A DNA stretch of 17,612 nucleotides from Desulfurococcales archaeon. GTDB taxonomy: Archaea > Thermoproteota > Thermoprotei_A > Sulfolobales > Acidilobaceae. A model generated the notes under the pieces. It made no database searches. It was not told where the DNA came from and saw only the letters and a list, made by a program, of their open reading frames with translations. The stretch spans positions 1 to 17,612 of the forward strand of contig WAOU01000005.1 in NCBI GenBank assembly GCA_015521095.1. Reading direction: 5' to 3'. Positions 7,889-15,204 of the stretch are shown one piece after another. The first letter of the stretch is position 1; each line of letters opens with the position of its first letter. A program made the translations under genes and the position numbers.

Positions 7889-7945
7889 TTAAGCTATATG
7901 AAATACTACAGTAAACCCACAGCCAAATCCTAGAGGTGCATAAGC

Positions 7946-8116
7946 ATGGAAACCCTGAAAAGGGATTTGACCGTATTGTTGGTCATCGCAGTCTTCATAG
8001 CGATAATAGTCGTCACAGCCTTTGCCGGCAGCGGCGCATTCTGGTACAGCCAGATAATCCTACAGCTAGTAATGGCTGCTATCGCGTTAAAGATAGCTTT
8101 CCAGGAGGAGGGGTGA
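7946..8116 (+). CDS. 56-aa membrane protein, probable small partner of the PutP-like symporter
   Basis: Short gene that is easy to miss. The ATG at 7946 follows a strong GAGGTG (7933-7938) with 7 bases between. The protein begins METLKRD, has a long hydrophobic helix (about residues 8-28), a turn G-S-G-A-F-W-Y, a second hydrophobic stretch (about 34-51), and ends QEEG. This predicts two membrane helices joined by a tight turn. The stop (TGA 8114-8116) lies 7 bp before the symporter start, and the GGGGTGA over the stop is the symporter's binding site, so the two are very likely translated together. Small hydrophobic subunits accompany some bacterial SSS transporters (YjcH/DUF485 with ActP, DUF4212 proteins). 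I see no clear likeness to these beyond size and position, so the role in assembly or regulation is inferred. Confidence 0.78.
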   Translation: METLKRDLTVLLVIAVFIAIIVVTAFAGSGAFWYSQIILQLVMAAIALKIAFQEEG

Positions 8117-8123
8117 GTAGGAT

Positions 8124-9974
8124 ATGAGTACTACGGCAACAATATTTGCGACCCTAGGACTATACTTCGTAATAGTCCTCGTTATCGGCTTCATCTTTGA
8201 GAAAAAGGTTAAGGGGCTAGCAGACTATCTCCTCGGCGGTAGAAAAGTAGGACCCTACGTCATAGCCTTCAGCGAGAGAGCCAGCGAGATGAGCGGATGG
8301 GTAGGACTCGGACTACCCAGCGAAGGATTCTACTCTGGACTCAACGCAACATGGAACGCGATAGGATGCTTCTACGCGGACCTAATGAACTGGACCATAC
8401 TAGCTAAGAAAATGAGGAGATTCACGGAGAAAGTAGGCGCACTAACAGTCCCAGAATACTATGAGTTCAGGCTAGCCGACAAGAGCGGAGTACTAAGAAT
8501 AACGAGCGCTCTAATAATCATACTCTTCCTCACAGGATACGTTGGAGCACAGGCCACAGCCGCTGGAAAAGTATTCTCAAGCGTAGTCGCTGCAAGCGGA
8601 GGACAGGTGGCAGAGAGCACGATACAGACGTGGATTATTGTTGGAGCCCTCATAATGATCATCTACACCGTACTAGGAGGATTCTTCGCTGTAGCATGGA
8701 CGGACTTCATACAAGGCCTATGGGCCCTACTAGGCTTCACACTAGTAGTACTCATCGCACTAGCAAAGCTAGGAAACCCCCTCGACAAACTCGCGACCTA
8801 CACGATAAGCGAGGGATCACCGGTCACCTACACAGATATACATAACTTCTGGGGATACGAGTACACCGGAGCACTACTGATGGTAATAATACTGTCGTAC
8901 ATAGCGATAGGATTCGGATGGCCAGGCAACCCACACATAACAGTAAGATATATGGCCATTAAGAGCACAAAAGACATACCAAAGAGCGCCTTCGTAGCCC
9001 TAGCACTCCTACTAGTAATATACTACTTAGCAATGAGCGTCGGATGGCTAACAAGAGTAGCCATAACAGAAGGAGTAATGAGCCAAAACCTAGCTGACCT
9101 AGTAGCACAAGACGCGGAATACTCGTTCCCAGCACTAACAATGCAGTTCACCCACCCAATACTAGCAGGACTAATCCTAGCAGCACCAGTAGCACTAATG
9201 ATGAGCACAGCAGACAGCCAGCTACTAGTAGCAACAAGCGCAATCATCGAAGACATCTATAGAAGAACACTCGCAAAAGACATCGACGAGAAGAAACTAG
9301 TCCTATACGGAAGAATCGTAACATTCATACTAGGTATACTAGCACTAATCTGGGCACTCTACTTCGAGAAGAGCGTCTACTACTTCGTACTCTTCAGCTG
9401 GGGAGGACTAGGAGCAGCACTAGGAAGCGTAACACTACTATCAGTACTATGGAAGCGAATGACCGCGTCAAGCGCCTTCGCAGGACTCATAACAGGAGCA
9501 GCCGGAGTAGTAATATGGAAGAGCTACAGCAAAGGCTGGATACTAATGCCCAACGGCGACCCCAACGGCGCACTAACAGCACTCGCAATAAGCGTCCCCC
9601 TAATAGTACTCATCCTAGGATACATCGGAATGTACCTAATAGAGAAAGACCCAGGAAAAGCCGCAAAAGGTGCAATAGCAGCAACAATAGCAGCAGGCAT
9701 ACTATGGATAATATGGGTCTTCCTAAGATACAAGCTTGACCCAGACTACACCGCATGGTGGTATGAGCTACTAATAAGCTTCCCAATGGCAGTAGTAGCA
9801 TCACTAGCCACTGGAACTGTAACAACACCGCCACCAGAGGACGAACTTGAAACCATAATCAAGAACTTCTACGGAACAGAAACACAAGCAGTGACATCAA
9901 TGAATGACGTAAAGCCTCTAGCCGTCACAGAAATCGACGTAATCAAAGCATACATGATCTACAAAAGACTCTAA
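8124..9974 (+). CDS. putP: PutP-like sodium:solute symporter (SSS family), probably proline
   Basis: 616-aa inner-membrane cotransporter with about 13 helices. Likeness to E. coli PutP runs from end to end: DYLLGGRKVGPYV (34-46), ASEMSGWVGLGLP (53-65), the LTVPEYYEFRLADKS segment (107-121), GGFFAVAWTDFIQG (185-198), GWPGNPHITVRYMA (265-278), and MMSTADSQLLVATSAIIEDI (359-378) with the Ser-Thr pair of the sodium site at 361-362. At position 55, where PutP has a sodium-linked Asp, this protein has Glu. The C-terminus is about 100 residues longer than PutP, adding one or two helices and a soluble acidic tail. The ATG at 8124 follows GGGGTGA with 7-base spacing. It is second in an operon behind the 56-aa protein. 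A broken prolidase-type gene lies downstream. Family is certain; substrate is inferred. Confidence 0.9.
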   Translation: MSTTATIFATLGLYFVIVLVIGFIFEKKVKGLADYLLGGRKVGPYVIAFSERASEMSGWVGLGLPSEGFYSGLNATWNAIGCFYADLMNWTILAKKMRRFTEKVGALTVPEYYEFRLADKSGVLRITSALIIILFLTGYVGAQATAAGKVFSSVVAASGGQVAESTIQTWIIVGALIMIIYTVLGGFFAVAWTDFIQGLWALLGFTLVVLIALAKLGNPLDKLATYTISEGSPVTYTDIHNFWGYEYTGALLMVIILSYIAIGFGWPGNPHITVRYMAIKSTKDIPKSAFVALALLLVIYYLAMSVGWLTRVAITEGVMSQNLADLVAQDAEYSFPALTMQFTHPILAGLILAAPVALMMSTADSQLLVATSAIIEDIYRRTLAKDIDEKKLVLYGRIVTFILGILALIWALYFEKSVYYFVLFSWGGLGAALGSVTLLSVLWKRMTASSAFAGLITGAAGVVIWKSYSKGWILMPNGDPNGALTALAISVPLIVLILGYIGMYLIEKDPGKAAKGAIAATIAAGILWIIWVFLRYKLDPDYTAWWYELLISFPMAVVASLATGTVTTPPPEDELETIIKNFYGTETQAVTSMNDVKPLAVTEIDVIKAYMIYKRL

Positions 9975-10036
9975 TCTCCAATTCAACCAAAATTAAACAA
10001 TTATTTTCCCAAACCTACCAACCTCAAACACTAATG

Positions 10037-10062
10037 TTTTTCCCATAATACAATTCATTTTT
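10037..10062 (+). terminator. Two T5 runs after the symporter gene
   Basis: TTTTT at 10037-10041 and 10058-10062, about 63 and 84 bases after the symporter stop, in a gene-free AT-rich spacer. Typical of archaeal T-run termination. Confidence 0.4.
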
Positions 10063-10131
10063 CTACAATACAACTAGCACACCAAAATGAAGCCCAAAGC
10101 ATCACCCATGTACCAGGAGGAGAAGACGCAT

Positions 10132-10551
10132 ATGAAAGCAATTAAACCAGCAATAGACGCTCCCCAAAACATAGTTAGAAAGTTCCTATATCCATATACG
10201 ATCTATCGGATAGAAGTCCATGTAAAACGACCCCTCAAACCCCCACGAGTCTTCCAACTAATAATCTCCGTAGATAGGTTCCGAGCTAAAGGATTCATAT
10301 CCGACATAATGCCAGAGTTAATAGACGTGGAAGGAATAACTATTCCTGCCAGACTCAATGACGAGCAAGCCGATAAAGTGGCTAGAAGGACAGCACTGTA
10401 CTATACGTTGAAGAAGTGGAGAGTTGGAATAGCACCAGACATTATCATTAAAGAAAAAATAGACGCCTTCAAGATCTTCTGGCTAATTCAACAGGACAAT
10501 AAGAAAGTTCTCGTCGACAGTATAAGTGGAGACTGGGAGGAGCTCGAGTAG
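10132..10551 (+). CDS. Conserved-looking hypothetical protein, 139 aa
   Basis: I do not recognise this protein. The frame is open from an ATG at 10087, but the ATG at 10132 is preceded by GGAGGAG (10116-10122), so the shorter 139-aa product starting MKAIKPAID is preferred. It is soluble, basic in the first half (VHVKRPLKPPR) and acidic at the end (SGDWEELE). Predicted strands alternate early (YTIYRIEVHV, FQLIISVD); a helix is likely at EQADKVARRTALYYTLKKW. No signal peptide, membrane helix, zinc motif or catalytic signature is visible. It stands alone, in the same direction as the symporter, with T-runs on both sides, so it is likely its own transcript. Length, codon use and ribosome site support a real gene. 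Confidence 0.7.
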   Translation: MKAIKPAIDAPQNIVRKFLYPYTIYRIEVHVKRPLKPPRVFQLIISVDRFRAKGFISDIMPELIDVEGITIPARLNDEQADKVARRTALYYTLKKWRVGIAPDIIIKEKIDAFKIFWLIQQDNKKVLVDSISGDWEELE

Positions 10552-10590
10552 ATTTTAGAGCATATAATTAATAACGGGTCTTTCTATACG

Positions 10591-10596
10591 TTTTTT
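10591..10596 (+). terminator. T6 run after the 139-aa gene
   Basis: Six T residues 39 bases after the stop of the hypothetical gene and 65 before the amidohydrolase pseudogene start. Confidence 0.35.
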
Positions 10597-10661
10597 CCAT
10601 ACAAAATAGAATAATGTTCACGAACTTATTATTCATATGATTAATTTAGAGGTAGATTATT

Positions 10662-11927
10662 TTGACGATAAGAGCGTTCTGTGCGGATCAGCTTTTCACT
10701 GGGCATGAACTAGTCCACAACGGGTGTATAGTATACAAAGACAACCGCATAGTAGATGTCGGTAAGAAAGGTTCAATAGATGTTCCCGTTGACCTATTTG
10801 AACTCAAAGGATATACGTTATTGCCTGGACTTATTGATGCACACATCCATATAACAGGATTCAGGAGCGGAGACTATATCAAAGAGAGCCTACTTGTTCC
10901 CTATTCAACATTTGTTGCCAGAGCAATAAAGGACCTAGAATCAGTACTAATGGCGGGATATACGACCATTGTAGATGCTGGGAGCACTATTAGCCTCGAG
11001 CTGAAAAAGTCCGCAGAAGAAGGAGTAATAAAATCACCACGAATAGTAGCCTCAGGATACCCGTTTCCCAGACCTTCGGCCACGGAGACATACACTTTCT
11101 ACCACAGAAATACGTCGACTCAAGGACAAGCAAGCTACGCATGCCCTTACAGAGCCTCCTCTGCGACGGAGCAGATGAATTTAGGAAAGCCACCAGATAC
11201 GCTCTGAGAACAGGCTCAGACTTCATAAAAGTCTTCACAACTGGAGGAATTGCATGTGAGAAGGACAGACCCGAATACCCGTAGATGACGAGAGAAGAGT
11301 TCGAAGCCATAGTGGACGAGGCAAAGAGAGCGCAGAGATTTGTACACGCTCATGCTGAGGGAAGAGAAGGAATCATCGCAGCACTAGAAGCAGGAATCAC
11401 ACGTATAGCTCATGCAATACACTTGGACGAGGAAGGAATAGACCTCGCCAAAGAAAAGAACGCAGTCATAATACCCACACTCACGATTGTCGATCTCATT
11501 CTAAGATTTGGAGAAGCCAGCGGCCTACCCGAATAGGCACTACGCAAAACAATGGAGGCAAGAGAACGCCACATAAACAGTATAAGGAAGGCTTACAGAT
11601 CCGGAGTAAGGTTAGCGACTGGAACAGACCTATTCATAAATAGCAACGAATACAACGTATACGGGTTAAACGGTATGGAGATACTCCTCCTCATAAATGG
11701 GATAGGGCTAACACCACTTGAAGCACTAGAAGCTGCCACAGTAAACGCCTCATACGTCGCAGGACTAGACCATGAAGTAGGAATACGAAACCAGAGTACA
11801 AGGCAGACTTCATTGCAGTTAAAGGAAACCCCTAGAAGACCCCTCACTCCTGCTAGGGCCAGAGAACATACATCTTGTAGTCAAAGAAGGCATAATCCAG
11901 AAATACAATGTTAGCCTTGAAGGCTAG
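10662..11927 (+). pseudogene. Metal-dependent amidohydrolase (prolidase/imidazolonepropionase type), decayed
   Basis: A TTG start (10662) after GAGGT (10649-10653) opens a frame that, once repaired, gives about 420 aa with every landmark of the amidohydrolase superfamily: LPGLIDAHIH metal histidines (61, 63), FGHGD, the FIKVFTTGG lysine that is carbamylated in relatives, FVHAHAEG, IAHAIH, and GTDLF with the catalytic Asp. The coding line is broken five times: a one-base loss near 11063-11071 (TTTCCC), TAG at 11282-11284 where CAG (EYPQMT) is expected, TAG at 11534-11536 (LPE-stop-ALRKT), a one-base loss near 11786-11791, and one in the C4 run at 11829-11832. After the last shift the frame runs through LEDPSLLLGPENIHLVVKEG to TAG 11925-11927. 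Relatives in this group include Xaa-Pro dipeptidases, which would fit the nearby proline-type symporter, but substrate is inferred. Almost certainly non-functional. Confidence 0.85.
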
Positions 11928-11970
11928 GCCAGCCTAAAAGAAACCATTAGCTGGAAATCGAGTATTTTAT

Positions 11971-12092
11971 TGGCGCCGGGGGCGGGATTCGAACCCGCGC
12001 GTCCCGTAAGGGACAACGGGTCTCACGTGCGGCGGGGAACCAGGCCCCTCCGACCTCGAGCCCGCCGCCTTGGGCCGCTCGGCCACCCCGGC
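11971..12092 (-). tRNA. tRNA-Ser (anticodon CGA) with 33-nt intron and encoded CCA
   Basis: Reading the minus strand from 12092: acceptor GCCGGGG pairs with CCCCGGC, followed by G73 (the serine discriminator) and an encoded CCA ending at 11971. D-arm GCC/GGC; T-arm GCGGG-TTCGAAT-CCCGC. The anticodon stem GCGGG pairs with CCCGT (one G-T pair) only if 12022-12054 is removed. This leaves the loop C-T-CGA-G-A and places the intron at the canonical 37/38 site. The intron folds into a CGG-A-GGGG/CCCC-G-CCG hairpin, and its last bases TGAG can pair with the exon CTCG, consistent with a splicing endonuclease substrate. A class II variable arm GTCCC-TTAC-GGGAC confirms a serine or leucine type. The mature tRNA is 89 nt. 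It reads UCG codons. Confidence 0.93.
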
Positions 12093-12123
12093 ACCCAGGG
12101 AATCATAGTTCGAAACAGCCAGC

Positions 12124-12135
12124 CTATATTTGTAA
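12124..12135 (-). promoter_or_regulatory. TATA box of the tRNA-Ser gene
   Basis: On the minus strand TTACAAATATAG lies about 32-43 bases before the mature 5' end, as expected for an archaeal tRNA promoter. Confidence 0.5.
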
Positions 12136-12283
12136 GGCCCCAGGATAATCTCTATGTCTCCTGCCTTCATAAATATGTGGTTCCAAAGAACTAACTCCTA
12201 GCATTATTATACTTTAACTTACATTTTCAATTAGAGGAGACCAACGATAAACATACGACACTGCAAGGTGGTGAATACAGGCA

Positions 12284-12847
12284 ATGGTTTCGAAGAAAGG
12301 ATTCGCGAGAACAATAAGAATACTACTAGACAACGGGTTTAGATTCACGCTTATAGGAGGAACAATAGTTGAACTAGCTCTGAGTAGCAAAGATCTAGGC
12401 CCTGACATTGATTTGTTCGCTGAAGAGCCCGGAGTCCTACTCGGAGAACAGGAATATTATGAATTCGCCGAGTCCCAGGGATGGGTAGTAGGTCAAACCT
12501 GGCTTGGAACCCCTAGAATTATTGCAAGAATTGAACAGGAAGAAGTTCCTGTCGAGTTCTACGATAACATCTACGACTTCTACGTTCCAGAGGACATGTT
12601 GAAAAAATCGAAGAAAATCAAGGTTGGGGGAGTATCGATAAAATCCATATCGCTAGAGGATCATATCGTGTTAAAAGCCAATAGCGGGAGAGGAAGCGAT
12701 ATAGAGAGACTGAAAGAGATAGGTAGATTGATAAAGAAAAAGAAGCTGAAGATAGATCCGCAAAAAATATACGAGTCTGCATCGCTATTCGACGATGAAA
12801 AAGTAATACTTAGAAGAATAATCGACTCGGGGATTCCCCTCAAATAA
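12284..12847 (+). CDS. Nucleotidyltransferase-superfamily protein
   Basis: 187-aa soluble protein with the nucleotidyltransferase core: a helix, then LIGGTIVELAL with the paired glycines (25-26), and the two metal-binding acids in DIDLF (D41, D43). A third acidic strand, VPVEFYDN (88-95), completes the usual triad. The later segment SLEDHIVLKANSGRGSDIERL is characteristic of small DUF/AbiEii-like nucleotidyltransferases in which a helix follows a conserved K. These enzymes move NMP onto proteins, RNA or small molecules; some act as toxins, but no antitoxin partner is adjacent here. The ATG at 12284 has GGTGGTGA at 12267-12274 with 9 bases between. It stands between the tRNA gene and pyruvate kinase, 98 bp before the latter. 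Superfamily is fairly sure; substrate unknown. Confidence 0.75.
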   Translation: MVSKKGFARTIRILLDNGFRFTLIGGTIVELALSSKDLGPDIDLFAEEPGVLLGEQEYYEFAESQGWVVGQTWLGTPRIIARIEQEEVPVEFYDNIYDFYVPEDMLKKSKKIKVGGVSIKSISLEDHIVLKANSGRGSDIERLKEIGRLIKKKKLKIDPQKIYESASLFDDEKVILRRIIDSGIPLK

Positions 12848-12945
12848 TACTGTATGACATGAATCCTGGAATAATCCATGAAATAAAAGTGAAGAAACGC
12901 ATATCACCTTTCTAAGATAAACCAATTGTATCGAGCAATAATATA

Positions 12946-14394
12946 GTGATACAATTTAAGGAGGAGCGTGTAAGAATCTTGCTTTCAAATAAGGGTACAA
13001 GAGTGCTCGAATGCTACAAGCTCATGAAGCCTTGTAGTATAAAGGTATTAGCCACGCTTGGACCAACTAGTATGAAATACGAAGTAATTTCATCAATGGT
13101 AGAGGCAGGAGTAGCAGGCTTTAGGATAAACATGAGCCATGGTTCGCCCAGTGTCTGGGACGAGATGCTCAAACTTATACTCGAGGCAGAAGAACAACAT
13201 GGAGTCTATCCTGCCATAATATTTGACCTTGAAGGTCCCCGTATCAGAATTGCCCAGTCGCCCGCGACACACGTAGAGCCAGGACAGAAAATCAAGATAT
13301 GCGACGATGAGCAAGAGGAGTGTCTCAGGCTAACTCATAGAGGGATTGTTAATCACCTCGAGCCTGGAGATATAATACTAGTAGACGATGGAAAAACCGT
13401 GCTCCGTATACTAGAAAAACACGATGAAAGCGTTACAGCCCTAGTCGTAGGAGGATACAGTCTCGAACCCGGGAAAGGCATCGCCGTCCGAGGCAAGCAT
13501 ATTCCATTAGAACCCCTTACAGAAAAGGACCTTCAATGCCTCGACTATCTCCAGGGCAAACCTGTTAGCCACATCATGCTGTCATATGTAGCTGATGGAG
13601 ACCATGTGAAACTCCTCAGACACGAACTAGAAAAACGAGGTCTCGACCATGTCGACATAATGGCAAAAATAGAGACCCCACGTGGAGTACAGAACATCGA
13701 TGAGATCTCAAAGGAAGCTGACGCCATAGTAATAGCACGTGGAGACCTAGGAATGCACTATCCACTCGAGGAAATACCACTAGTCTCATCCAAGATCGCA
13801 GAAGCAGCCGTCAAAAACTATAAGCCCCTCATAGTCGCGACCGAGATCCTAACAAGCATGATCGAGAGACCAATACCTACACGAGCCGAGATAGTAGATA
13901 TCTACAAGGCAGTGGAGCTAGGAGCAGACGGCCTATTATTAACGGGCGAGACCGCTATTGGACGCTTCCCAGTTAAAGCAGTAGAATGGGCCCTTAGAGT
14001 AGCATCCCTTGCCTCATCAAAGATAAAGTCTCCAAGACCAGAAGCCCGAGGAGTAGCATATAGGCTCGCACTAGCACTAGTAGAAACAGCCGAAGACATA
14101 GACGCTCCAATCATAGCTTACACTATGAAAGGCAGACTCCCTAAGCGGATTGCCAGCTTCAAGCCCACCATAAAAGTATACGCCGGGACAAGAGACCCCC
14201 TTATCTATAGAAAACTAATGGTTCTAAGAAGCATATTTCCGATCCACGTTGAGGCAACAGACTACCAGGAAGGCTTAGAGAGGACATCAAGTACCGTCCT
14301 AGAGAGGCTAGGAAGAGACAGTACATTTGTTGAAGCCTCATGGAGCAGGGAGAACAGAGTCTTCCAAATAAAAGTCAGGAACATCCACTATTAG
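12946..14394 (+). CDS. pyk: Pyruvate kinase
   Basis: Converts phosphoenolpyruvate and ADP to pyruvate and ATP, the last step of glycolysis. Diagnostic segments: KVLATLGPTS, GFRINMSHG (R60, N62, H65), FDLEGPRIRI in place of the usual TKGPEIR, VDDGK, the active-site IMAKIETPRG with the catalytic Lys, ARGDLGMHYPLEEIP, ATEILTSMIERPIPTRAEI, and DGLLLTGETAIGRFP. The C-terminal regulatory domain is present and no extra domain follows. Length is normal. The start is uncertain. GTG 12946 is the longest and lacks a binding site. TTG 12979 has GGAGGAG 12 bases before it. ATG 13024 (MKPCSIKVLATLGP) gives the N-terminus most like other pyruvate kinases and could be leaderless behind CAAATAAG at 12985-12992. 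Likely a single-gene transcript; convergent with the phosphoribosyltransferase. Confidence 0.93.
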   Translation: MIQFKEERVRILLSNKGTRVLECYKLMKPCSIKVLATLGPTSMKYEVISSMVEAGVAGFRINMSHGSPSVWDEMLKLILEAEEQHGVYPAIIFDLEGPRIRIAQSPATHVEPGQKIKICDDEQEECLRLTHRGIVNHLEPGDIILVDDGKTVLRILEKHDESVTALVVGGYSLEPGKGIAVRGKHIPLEPLTEKDLQCLDYLQGKPVSHIMLSYVADGDHVKLLRHELEKRGLDHVDIMAKIETPRGVQNIDEISKEADAIVIARGDLGMHYPLEEIPLVSSKIAEAAVKNYKPLIVATEILTSMIERPIPTRAEIVDIYKAVELGADGLLLTGETAIGRFPVKAVEWALRVASLASSKIKSPRPEARGVAYRLALALVETAEDIDAPIIAYTMKGRLPKRIASFKPTIKVYAGTRDPLIYRKLMVLRSIFPIHVEATDYQEGLERTSSTVLERLGRDSTFVEASWSRENRVFQIKVRNIHY

Positions 14395-14440
14395 CTCTAT
14401 GAAACTATAATGATTGAAAACAAAAGTAGATAAAATTAGC

Positions 14441-15100
14441 TTAGTGCTTGATACGATAACCTTTCTCCCTTAACCTAGATATCGCGAGATCCCAATAATC
14501 TCCGAAGTCTTCTGGCTCAACACCATACCACTCAACGAACGCCTCAACGAGCTCGGTCAGACTGGCCTCGTCCCTATTCTTGAATCTCTCGTCTTCTCTA
14601 AGTATTCTTACTATAAACTGTTGTAAATCCTCGAGCCTGGTCCATGGATACTGGAACCAGGTCCAGTCCTTAACCTCTATATGGTAATAGTCGGGCTCAA
14701 ATTTTGCCACGGGACTGATCCATTGTAGGGCTGCTACTTTTACTTCGGCGGGTTTCCACTCTTTCTGAATATAGTCGCGTGCAAGTAGAAGAGTCTCTCC
14801 TGTATCAACAATATCGTCGACTACGAGAACCTTCTTGCCCTCCATATCGACCTTGTAGGGATACTTTAGGATAGCTTTTTCTGCGGCTTTAGCGGCCTCG
14901 GTCCAGTGCTGGCTCTGTACGCTGAGTAAATCTGTTATATCGAGAAAGTCGCATAGAAGTCTTGCCGGAACATATCCTCCTCTGGCAACTGCTACGACTA
15001 CGTCAGGAGTCCAGCCACTGTCTTTGATTTTCCGTGAGAGACCCTTTGTCCACTCGACTATTTCGTCCCAGGATACTATTTTTACAGGAACCTTGACCAT
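14441..15100 (-). CDS. Purine-type phosphoribosyltransferase (hypoxanthine/xanthine-like)
   Basis: 219-aa cytoplasmic enzyme joining a purine base to PRPP to form a nucleotide, i.e. purine salvage. The signature is VLVVDDIVDTGET (91-103), the PRPP-binding loop of type I phosphoribosyltransferases. Upstream, DVVVAVARGGYVPARLL (33-49) is the loop binding pyrophosphate. The aromatic-rich VKDWTWFQYPW segment near 143-153 is typical of the archaeal and bacterial Gpt-like group (COG2236). After the Rossmann-like core there is a helical tail of about 60 residues ending EKGYRIKH. Start ATG at 15100; the nearest GGTG lies 11 bases before it, so the binding site is weak. It lies 104 bp downstream of moeA on the same strand and might be cotranscribed. 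Base specificity cannot be read from sequence. Confidence 0.85.
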   Translation of the reverse strand: MVKVPVKIVSWDEIVEWTKGLSRKIKDSGWTPDVVVAVARGGYVPARLLCDFLDITDLLSVQSQHWTEAAKAAEKAILKYPYKVDMEGKKVLVVDDIVDTGETLLLARDYIQKEWKPAEVKVAALQWISPVAKFEPDYYHIEVKDWTWFQYPWTRLEDLQQFIVRILREDERFKNRDEASLTELVEAFVEWYGVEPEDFGDYWDLAISRLREKGYRIKH

Positions 15101-15172
15101 TTTGGGCTGACACCAAATCCTTGATTATAGATCTAGTAGGGAATAAAAGGATAGTGGGCGTCTAGTATTGTT

Positions 15173-15192
15173 TTTTACATGACTATGTAAAA
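15173..15192. repeat. 8-bp inverted repeat between moeA and the phosphoribosyltransferase
   Basis: TTTTACAT and ATGTAAAA around GACT, 13 bases after the moeA stop. No T-run follows on the moeA strand, so its role as a terminator is uncertain; AT content makes chance possible. Confidence 0.35.
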
Positions 15193-15204
15193 GGATTCAG
15201 CCGG

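Noticed and set aside
7936..8127. 63-codon frame overlapping the 56-aa membrane protein
   Set aside because: A different frame of the same DNA. The 56-aa frame has the ribosome site and membrane helices, while this one reads as random, Arg/His/Ser-rich sequence.
9449..9739. Arg/Asn-rich frame inside the symporter gene, and several minus-strand frames there
   Set aside because: Shadows caused by the codon bias of the strongly identified symporter.
11282..11536. TAG codons read as pyrrolysine in the amidohydrolase
   Set aside because: The same gene also has three frameshifts, TAG is used as an ordinary stop nearby (10549-10551), and no pyrrolysine genes are visible.
11967..12194. Open frames on both strands over the tRNA-Ser gene
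   Set aside because: GC-rich tRNA sequence lacks stops by chance, and the tRNA fold explains the bases fully.
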